In this document: positions 57,928 through 64,000 of the stretch, piece after piece | Layout of the letters: each line of letters begins with the position of its first letter | Position numbering within the stretch: position 1 is the first letter of the stretch | Source of the DNA: Cellvibrio sp. 79 | GTDB lineage: Bacteria; Pseudomonadota; Gammaproteobacteria; Pseudomonadales; Cellvibrionaceae | Assembly (NCBI GenBank): GCA_003056245.1 | Contig: MVDH01000003.1 | Location: 62,001-126,000 of the forward strand | Direction: 5' to 3' | DNA length: 64,000 nucleotides | Notes under the pieces: generated by a model | The model's input: the letters and a program-made list of their open reading frames with translations, nothing else | Told to the model about the DNA's origin: nothing | The model's database searches: none | Translations under genes and position numbers: made by a program

Positions 57928-58893
57928 CTAACGTACCGACAACATGGTCTGCACATTTTCATCCGGCTCGGTGGTGAAATTCCAATAGGCGCCGCTGCAG
58001 GTCTGTATCGCCTTACGCAATACATCGATTGCTTTGTGCCGCGGAAAGCTGGCACGCCAGGCAAGCGCCAAACGACGCTCACTACCAGGAATTGCCAGCG
58101 GCCTTGCCACCAGGCGGTTTGCCTGGCACAAACTGGCTTCCGCTGCCGAGCGCGGCAATATACTCAAGCCTAGCCCCGCTGCCACCATATATCGAAGAGT
58201 TTCCAGGCTATTTCCCTCTGCGCGCGGGATGACTGGATCAATATTATTCAATTCACTGCGCAATGCCGGGCATAACTCAAGCACTTGCTCACGCAGGCAA
58301 TGCCCCTGCCCCAGCAGCAATATTTGCTGCTGGCGGATATCCTCAATGGTGATTCCCGCCTTGTGCGCAAGGGGATGATTCCAAGGCATGACAAGCACCA
58401 AAGGCTCATCAAACAACTCTTGGGTCACTACATCGGATTCGCTAAACGGCAGAGAGACAAGAATCACATCCAATACACCGTCGCGCAGCTTTTTGCGCAA
58501 ATTCTCGGTGAAATCCTCCTGCACAAACAAAGGCATTCCCGGTGCTTGCTTCTGTAAGTGGGGGATAAGTTGCGGTAACAGATAGGGTCCCATGGTAAAA
58601 ATGGTTCCCAAAGCCAACGGACTGCCCAATTGGTCTTTACCGGCCTCAGCCATCGCTTTGATATTTTCCGTGTTGGCGAGCAACGCCCTGGCCTGACCGA
58701 TAATCCGCTCACCCATCACTGTTGGTTTGACTGAAGTTTTGGTGCGCTCGAATAGCTCAACCCCCAGCTCCTCCTCCAGCTTTTTCACAGCCACACTCAG
58801 GGTGGGTTGACTGACATGGCAACGCTCGGCAGTTCGGCCAAAGTGTTGTTCTTCAGAAAGGATAACAATGTAGCGCAATTCAGTAAGGGTCAT
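57928..58893 (-). CDS. oxyR: Hydrogen peroxide-responsive regulator OxyR
   Basis: 321-aa LysR-type regulator. The HTH is in TERCHVSQPTLSVAVKKLE. The redox pair is Cys199 and Cys208 in LGQGHCLREQVLELC, exactly the OxyR spacing. Upon oxidation it activates antioxidant genes. Transcribed on the minus strand, divergent from the CPA2 antiporter gene; the 230-bp spacer between them is gene-free and probably contains both promoters. Confidence 0.95.
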   Translation of the reverse strand: MTLTELRYIVILSEEQHFGRTAERCHVSQPTLSVAVKKLEEELGVELFERTKTSVKPTVMGERIIGQARALLANTENIKAMAEAGKDQLGSPLALGTIFTMGPYLLPQLIPHLQKQAPGMPLFVQEDFTENLRKKLRDGVLDVILVSLPFSESDVVTQELFDEPLVLVMPWNHPLAHKAGITIEDIRQQQILLLGQGHCLREQVLELCPALRSELNNIDPVIPRAEGNSLETLRYMVAAGLGLSILPRSAAEASLCQANRLVARPLAIPGSERRLALAWRASFPRHKAIDVLRKAIQTCSGAYWNFTTEPDENVQTMLSVR

Positions 58894-59123
58894 AGCAGCC
58901 AGATAAGCTCAGAAGTAAATCTCATGCCAGTGTGCACAGATACGAAGAGTAAGGCAAAAGCCAATCCGCAAAAAAGAGTTTCCGCAAATACTATAGCCAA
59001 AATCTATGGCATTCAAATTGTCCTTTTCAGGAAAGCTCCCTTAAATAGACCGGTCACTATGCCTTCCTATCGGCACGGGCTTATAACAACTATCAACAAC
59101 TAATAAAAAATGCGGATTTAGCT

Positions 59124-60431
59124 ATGCCAATTGCACAACTCTCTGTCGTCTTTTTCCTTCAAATGTTTGTAATCCTTGCCGTTTGCCGCCTGGTTGGCTG
59201 GATCGGACAAAAGTACTTCCAACAACCCCAGGTAGTGGGAGAAATGATCGCCGGGGTTATCCTTGGCCCATCATTATTCGGCCTTTTACTACCTGAACTC
59301 CAAAAAAGCCTGTTCCCTACCGAAATGAAAGGCGTCCTGTATGTAGGCGCTCAATTGGGAGTTGGCATGTATATGTTCCTGGTGGGATTGGGGTTCCGTG
59401 GCGATCATTTTAAATCCAACTTTAAAAGTGCTGCTGCTGTTTCCATATCCGGTATGGCTGCTCCGTTTCTCGTAGCAATCGCAATTACCCCATGGTTGAT
59501 GGGCGTACCAGGTCTGTTTTCAGAAAAAGCCACTCCCTTTAGTGCCACGTTATTTATGGGTGCCTGTATTGCGATCACTGCATTCCCGATGCTGGCGCGA
59601 ATTATCCACGAGCGCGGGTTGAGCCAAACCAAACTTGGCACCCTCTCCTTATCTGCTGGCGCTATTGATGACGCGGGTGCATGGTGTGTACTAGCAATTG
59701 TTCTGGCCACTTTCGGTGCCGGGGCTGAATTGGCGATCAAAACGATTGTCGGCGGCATTGCATTTGCAGCCTTTATGATTCTGGTTGCCCCAAAAATTTT
59801 GGCCCCACTTGCTCGCGCTGCCGAGAAACAAGAAACCCTTAGCCCGACTATTTTCGCACTGGTATTGATGGCATTTATGTTGGCAGCCTTTACTGCCGAT
59901 GCGATTGGCCTGCACGCTGTGTTCGGTGGATTCCTGCTCGGTGCGGTTATGCCGCGCGGTAAGCTGACCCAGGAAATCAAACGCCAGTTGGAACCATTCG
60001 TTGTAATTGTATTGATCCCGATATTCTTCACCTATTCAGGCTTGAACACTCAATTAACTGTGGTTAACAACGCCGAATTGCTGGCAATTGCAGCGGTAAT
60101 CCTGGTCGGCTCAATCGTCGCGAAAGGCGTTGCTTGCTGGGGTGCGGCTCGCTTGTGTGGTGCAGACAACCGTACCGCGATGGGAATTGGCGCGCTGATG
60201 AATGCGCGTGGACTAATGGAGCTGATCATCATCAACATCGGCTTACAAGCCGGAGTAATTGGCCCGGCACTGTTCTCCATGATGGTATTGATGGCCGTTG
60301 TTACTACATTGATGGCCTCACCATTATTTGAAATCGTCTACGGCAAGCGCGCCCGTGAAACCGGTGAGCTGGGAGCAGTCGGTGAACAACAAAAGGAAGC
60401 CCCGACCCCCACAGCCCCTCAGACGACCTAA
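59124..60431 (+). CDS. CPA2-family monovalent cation:proton antiporter
   Basis: 435-aa integral membrane protein with about 11-12 TM helices. The transport Asp-Asp pair is in SAGAIDDAGAW, with PQVVGEMIAGVILGPSLFG and AFTADAIGLHAVFGGFLLGA also typical. The C-terminus is a Gln/Pro/Thr-rich tail. Exchanges Na+ or K+ for H+; ion preference cannot be told. Divergent from oxyR. Confidence 0.92.
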   Translation: MPIAQLSVVFFLQMFVILAVCRLVGWIGQKYFQQPQVVGEMIAGVILGPSLFGLLLPELQKSLFPTEMKGVLYVGAQLGVGMYMFLVGLGFRGDHFKSNFKSAAAVSISGMAAPFLVAIAITPWLMGVPGLFSEKATPFSATLFMGACIAITAFPMLARIIHERGLSQTKLGTLSLSAGAIDDAGAWCVLAIVLATFGAGAELAIKTIVGGIAFAAFMILVAPKILAPLARAAEKQETLSPTIFALVLMAFMLAAFTADAIGLHAVFGGFLLGAVMPRGKLTQEIKRQLEPFVVIVLIPIFFTYSGLNTQLTVVNNAELLAIAAVILVGSIVAKGVACWGAARLCGADNRTAMGIGALMNARGLMELIIINIGLQAGVIGPALFSMMVLMAVVTTLMASPLFEIVYGKRARETGELGAVGEQQKEAPTPTAPQTT

Positions 60432-60469
60432 TGCCTTAACCATTTCGTTTCTATATTTTGCCCACCCTT

Positions 60470-60494
60470 AGCCCGGATCTATCCGGGCTTTTTT
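60470..60494 (+). terminator. Intrinsic terminator after the antiporter
   Basis: Perfect 9-bp stem AGCCCGGAT / ATCCGGGCT with a 2-nt apex, followed by T6. Confidence 0.9.
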
Positions 60495-60659
60495 GTGCCT
60501 GAATTTTGTCGAAAAAGCTTACAAAACAATCAACCCAAAATGAAAATGAGATATGCGTCACACGCAAAATCAATGCTTTACGCGACATGGCGCGCTAATT
60601 GCTGTTCAGATACAAACAATTAAAAACCACTCAACTCTTATTATCTGGACTGCTGCTCT

Positions 60660-61493
60660 ATGCGCTCAATAAAACTCGTTATCGCAGGGCTCGCGATGGC
60701 ATTTGGTGTTACTAACACTGCGTCGGCCACCCCAATCAGCTTCAACCTTACTGCCCCTGATTCTCGCCTTGGTGTATACAACAGCACCTATGCAAAACAA
60801 TACAATTACGAAAAAGAAGACCTTGGGCTGGCAGTAACCGGCTGGTCTTACGGCATCAAAACCACCACCACCCAGACTTGTGCCAAATACAACAAGAAAA
60901 ACGAATGCACCAAATACAATAAACCCGTAACAACCACCAGCCTGAACGAAGCTATCGAACAGGATTATGTAGGTAAGTGGGATGGCTTGGGCGTAGAGAA
61001 AACCGATACCCCGAATCACGCTGTGGACAATGAAGGCGGTGATTACGACATGCACCTGCTGTCTTTTGATGAACTGGTCAAATTGACCACGCTCGATCTC
61101 GGCTGGTATCAAACTGATACCGACATTTCCGTCCTCGCTTTCAACGGCACCAGTTTTGACAGCAGCTCCCTGCTCGGCAAAAAATGGCAAGATTTGATTG
61201 GCAATGGCTGGCAATTGGTGGGCAACTATTACAACGTGGATTACGGCACTAATAGCGGCGCAGTTAATCAAGGCGGCGTCTTTTCCCAATACTGGCTGGT
61301 CGGAGCTTACAACCCTAATTTCGGCAACACCTTTAGCGGTCCGAATGTCAATAAATCCAGCGGTAACGACTATTACAAACTCAAAGGCGTAACCGTTGAG
61401 CGCCCTCCAGTTGAAGTACCTGAACCAAGCGCCCTGCTGTTAATCGGCCTGGGTCTGTTGGGATTAAACTTCGCACGTCGTCGCACCGCCTAG
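60660..61493 (+). CDS. PEP-CTERM protein of unknown function
   Basis: 277-aa exported protein. A signal peptide (ending TNTASATPIS) and a C-terminal sorting signal VPEPSALLLIGLGLLGLNFA followed by RRR, the PEP-CTERM tripartite motif processed by an exosortase. The body is polar and rich in Tyr, Asn and Lys, with a repeated KYNKKNECTKYNK patch and two cysteines. No enzyme motif. No exosortase is visible here; expected elsewhere if the signal is used. Confidence 0.88.
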   Translation: MRSIKLVIAGLAMAFGVTNTASATPISFNLTAPDSRLGVYNSTYAKQYNYEKEDLGLAVTGWSYGIKTTTTQTCAKYNKKNECTKYNKPVTTTSLNEAIEQDYVGKWDGLGVEKTDTPNHAVDNEGGDYDMHLLSFDELVKLTTLDLGWYQTDTDISVLAFNGTSFDSSSLLGKKWQDLIGNGWQLVGNYYNVDYGTNSGAVNQGGVFSQYWLVGAYNPNFGNTFSGPNVNKSSGNDYYKLKGVTVERPPVEVPEPSALLLIGLGLLGLNFARRRTA

Positions 61494-61520
61494 TTCACAT
61501 CGTCACAACCGTAAAACAAA

Positions 61521-61546
61521 AAAGGGCACCTCGGGTGCCCTTTTTT
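61521..61546 (+). terminator. Intrinsic terminator after the PEP-CTERM gene
   Basis: GGGCAC / GTGCCC stem with a 5-nt loop between A6 and T6 runs. Confidence 0.9.
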
Positions 61547-61643
61547 ATTGCCTATAAATTTGTATCGCTTATGATGGCGCCGGTTTTATAAAAATAAAAA
61601 CATAACAAGGACAACAATAACAATTTATTAGCGAGGTAAAGTT

Positions 61644-62417
61644 ATGCTGCAACGAATCGCCTTACCCCTTGTTTTTACCTGTAGTTTCCTTTTGACCAGC
61701 CTCAGCGCTTGCGCGCAACAGTTTAACGTTTTGTTATTTACTAAAACTAACGGCTGGCACCACGAAGCAATTAATGAAGGTGTTGATGCCGTGCGCGAGC
61801 TGGCAGTAAGCCATCACTTCGCGGTGGACTGGCAAGAAGACGCCAGCGTCTTCACTGATGAAAAGCTGAAAAAATACCAGGCTGTCATCTTTCTGCTTAC
61901 AACCGGCGATATCCTCAACGATGAACAGCAAGCTGCCATGGAGCGCTTCATTCGCTCGGGCAAAGGCTTTGTGGGAGTCCACAGTGCGTCGGACACCGAA
62001 TACGATTGGGATTGGTACACCAAAATGGTAGGTCGCACCTTTCACATCCATCCGGAAATCCAGACGGCAGAAGTAGAAGTCCTCAACGCTAAATTCCCTG
62101 GTGTTGAACGCATGCCCGAACGTTTTCTATGGACAGATGAGTGGTACGAATTCGGCGCAGAGCGAATTAAAGGGTTGAATTACATCCTCGCTGTGGATGA
62201 ACAAACGTTTAATCCGGTAACGGATTGGGGTAGCAAGCAAGGCAAAGGGATGGGCAAATTTCACCCCGTTGCGTGGTACCACGACTATGATGGTGGCCGC
62301 GCGTTTTACACCGCCCTTGGTCATTTACCGGCAACCTACAACGACAAAATGTTCCTCGAACATATCTACGGTGGACTTTATTGGGCAGCGACCGGCAAAG
62401 GCTTGCGCAAAAAATAA
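61644..62417 (+). CDS. ThuA-domain protein, probable lipoprotein
   Basis: 257 aa. The N-terminus ends LTSLSAC followed by AQ, a lipobox-like site (Cys22 or so) consistent with a lipidated periplasmic protein. The ThuA fold shows VLLFTKTNGWHHEAINEGVD, VIFLLTTGDILNDEQQ, GFVGVHSASDTEYDWDWYTK and a late VAWYHDYDGGRAFYTALGH. ThuA proteins act in 3-keto-sugar (for example keto-trehalose) metabolism. A dehydrogenase pair and TIM-barrel enzyme that could supply such substrates lie about 25 kb upstream. Confidence 0.9.
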   Translation: MLQRIALPLVFTCSFLLTSLSACAQQFNVLLFTKTNGWHHEAINEGVDAVRELAVSHHFAVDWQEDASVFTDEKLKKYQAVIFLLTTGDILNDEQQAAMERFIRSGKGFVGVHSASDTEYDWDWYTKMVGRTFHIHPEIQTAEVEVLNAKFPGVERMPERFLWTDEWYEFGAERIKGLNYILAVDEQTFNPVTDWGSKQGKGMGKFHPVAWYHDYDGGRAFYTALGHLPATYNDKMFLEHIYGGLYWAATGKGLRKK

Positions 62418-62451
62418 TTCCTGACTCAAACCAACTATTAATAACAAGATT

Positions 62452-63954
62452 ATGAAAACATTCTTTAAGACCTACGCACGATTTATTTATCCTGCTGTAA
62501 TTTTGCTGGTTTCATTCAGCGTTTACTTTCCTTATTACGGCAGCCCCCAAGCGATGTTCTGGGATGAAAACTATCACGTCCCCAATGCGCAAAAACATAT
62601 TGATGGCATGATGTACATGGAGCCACATCCACCATTAGGCAAAATGTTAATGGCGGTAGGTGAGGTTTTATTTGGTGATAACGAAGGCATCAATAAACAA
62701 CCGCTGCTGGAAACCGATTATCTAACCGGCGATGCAGCGCCGCCCAACATGACCTACAAAGGTTATCGTTGGCCGTCCGTTGTCATGATGGCGTTTTCCG
62801 TGGTGTTTTTTTTCGGCATTATCAATTGCATCATACAACGTGCATGGTTAGCAGCAGCGTTTACCAGCCTCGTTATTTTTGACAATGCGCTTGTTATTCA
62901 TTCGCGCGCAGCACACCTTGATGGTATTCAATTATTTTTTGTGCTGGGCGCACTTTATTATTTTGTCCGAACAGTAACGCAATTTATCTATCACCAAAAA
63001 GCAGTTCGACTAAAAGACTACGCCATTCTTGGCATACTGATCGGGTTGGGCATAATGGTGAAAGTCACCGCCGCAATTTTGATGCTACTGTTTGCGATGC
63101 TTTATATCGTAGAACAATGGCAACAAATAAAGGCCTGGAAATGGGAAGAGCTGCTCCGACGTTTAGCCGTTACCGTTCCCTCAGCTGTTATCCCGGTCAT
63201 TTTTAGTATCTGTGCGGTGTTTTATATCCATATCGGCATGGGCACTAAAATTATTGCCAACAAAACTTACAAAGCCTCACCGGAGTATCTAAACCAAATT
63301 CGTGCAGGCGATACCTGGTCACTCAAAACATTTCAATTGGGTCTGCGCGATAACTGGAAATATATGAGTGAGTATGCCGACGGCGTACCGCGTCTTGATG
63401 TATGTAAACCCGATGAAAATGGCAGCTACGCATTGAGTTGGCCGCTGAGCAAAAAAACCATCAGCTATCGCTGGGATCGCAATGTAGAAGATGGAAAAGT
63501 CATTGTTAAATACAAATACCTGATCGGAAACCCCATTGTGTGGTTCTCGATTGTTGGCGGTATTATTCTTTCTGTTGGATTGATTATCAGCCGTTATGTT
63601 TACAACAATCCGGTTAAGGACGAAAAACTCTTTTATTGGATCTGTGCATTTACCGGCCTGTACATTTGCTATATGACAACCATTTTGCAAATCGAGCGGG
63701 TGATGTACCTCTATCACTACTTCATTGCGTTGATATTCGGTGCGATCAATCTGGCATTAATTTACACCTATATTTATCGCGATGAAGTAATCGCCAACAA
63801 CAAACACACCATGATCAATACTGCTTTGTTTGCCACACTGGTGATTTCAATTTTTGCATTCTTCTCACCATTCACTTATGGGCTCGGTTTAACCGAAGAC
63901 CAATTTGAAATGCGCAACTGGTTTGAATTCTGGAAACTGCAGGTGGTGAGATAA
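62452..63954 (+). CDS. PMT/GT39-family membrane glycosyltransferase
   Basis: 500-aa polytopic protein with about 10 TM helices. The catalytic DE of the first periplasmic loop is in MFWDENYHVP, followed by HPPLGKMLMAVGEVLFG, as in protein O-mannosyltransferases and related lipid-linked-sugar transferases. Late conserved IQIERVMYLYHYFIAL is also family-like. Would transfer a polyprenyl-phosphate sugar to a periplasmic acceptor. The next gene starts 2 bp after its stop. Confidence 0.85.
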   Translation: MKTFFKTYARFIYPAVILLVSFSVYFPYYGSPQAMFWDENYHVPNAQKHIDGMMYMEPHPPLGKMLMAVGEVLFGDNEGINKQPLLETDYLTGDAAPPNMTYKGYRWPSVVMMAFSVVFFFGIINCIIQRAWLAAAFTSLVIFDNALVIHSRAAHLDGIQLFFVLGALYYFVRTVTQFIYHQKAVRLKDYAILGILIGLGIMVKVTAAILMLLFAMLYIVEQWQQIKAWKWEELLRRLAVTVPSAVIPVIFSICAVFYIHIGMGTKIIANKTYKASPEYLNQIRAGDTWSLKTFQLGLRDNWKYMSEYADGVPRLDVCKPDENGSYALSWPLSKKTISYRWDRNVEDGKVIVKYKYLIGNPIVWFSIVGGIILSVGLIISRYVYNNPVKDEKLFYWICAFTGLYICYMTTILQIERVMYLYHYFIALIFGAINLALIYTYIYRDEVIANNKHTMINTALFATLVISIFAFFSPFTYGLGLTEDQFEMRNWFEFWKLQVVR

Positions 63955-63956
63955 TC

Positions 63957-64000
63957 ATGAACATCCAATCGTATTTAACAAAAAACTGGCTTTTCTCCGT
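63957..64000 (+). CDS. Start of the next gene in the PMT operon, truncated by the window edge
   Basis: ATG at 63957, two bases after the PMT stop, reads MNIQSYLTKNWLFSV before the window ends. Too short to identify; the spacing suggests translational coupling. Confidence 0.5.
   Translation, partial: MNIQSYLTKNWLFS

Noticed and set aside
59405-60031. 208-codon minus-strand frame inside the antiporter gene
   Set aside because: Ala/Ile/Asn-rich antisense shadow of a membrane protein gene, no start signal.
60666-61289. 207-codon minus-strand frame inside the PEP-CTERM gene
   Set aside because: Shadow; the plus-strand protein has a clear signal peptide and PEP-CTERM end.

Overview
The window looks like chromosomal DNA from a Cellvibrio-type gammaproteobacterium (Cellvibrionaceae). 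This is inferred from the gene content: the conserved miaA-mutL-amiB and tsaE-nnr neighbourhood, gltBD-hemE, a long-form gnd, an OxyR with canonical cysteine spacing, and many secreted carbohydrate-active and anchored proteins (CE2 esterase, GH43, GlyGly-CTERM protease, PEP-CTERM protein, Trp-halogenase family flavoprotein). No rRNA, tRNA or CRISPR array was recognised.

Layout. 1-16.7 kb is mostly core: miaA (partial), mutL and amiB on the minus strand, then a TraF-like outer membrane protein and an EAL phosphodiesterase that separate amiB from its usual partners tsaE and nnr. A DUF1631/PilZ pair, a LytTR regulator, a SIMPL protein and queG follow. gnd at 17.0-18.5 kb opens an accessory, AT-richer stretch (18.5-24 kb). 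It holds orphan secreted proteins, a degraded copy of the gnd 3' end, an Xre regulator with operator-like repeats, and a run of very small plus-strand genes. These include an antitoxin-like peptide, an Imm11-like immunity protein, two paralogous proteins of about 100 aa, and a 78-codon gene split by a 173-bp deleted IS3-type element with a matching 3-bp target duplication. 24-36 kb carries a porin, a GNAT, an L,D-transpeptidase, a DUF4287 protein, a large hybrid diguanylate cyclase, a large M36-like protease, an M14 carboxypeptidase and an alpha/beta hydrolase.

36-43 kb is a sugar-processing region. A Tat-exported gluconate-dehydrogenase-subunit-3-like protein, a GMC flavoprotein with an FeS-type cysteine motif and an exported TIM-barrel isomerase/epimerase resemble the glucoside-3-dehydrogenase/3-keto-sugar route. 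CE2 and GH43 enzymes lie nearby, and a ThuA protein lies further along at 61.6 kb. Embedded here is a compact two-gene unit in which a ParD-like protein overlaps a second type I methionine aminopeptidase behind a perfect 12-bp inverted-repeat operator. 43-64 kb is mixed: a truncated methyltransferase, a periplasmic binding protein, TerC, an HD-GYP protein whose catalytic residues are lost, hemE, gltD-gltB, a lipoprotein, a FlgT-like protein, the halogenase-family flavoprotein, oxyR, a CPA2 antiporter, a PEP-CTERM protein, ThuA and a PMT-family glycosyltransferase.

Two themes join the genes. The first is cyclic-di-GMP: an EAL enzyme, a PilZ receptor, a GGEEF cyclase and a degenerate HD-GYP lie within 41 kb. 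The second is export and surface anchoring: Tat, lipoprotein, GlyGly-CTERM, PEP-CTERM and many Sec signals.
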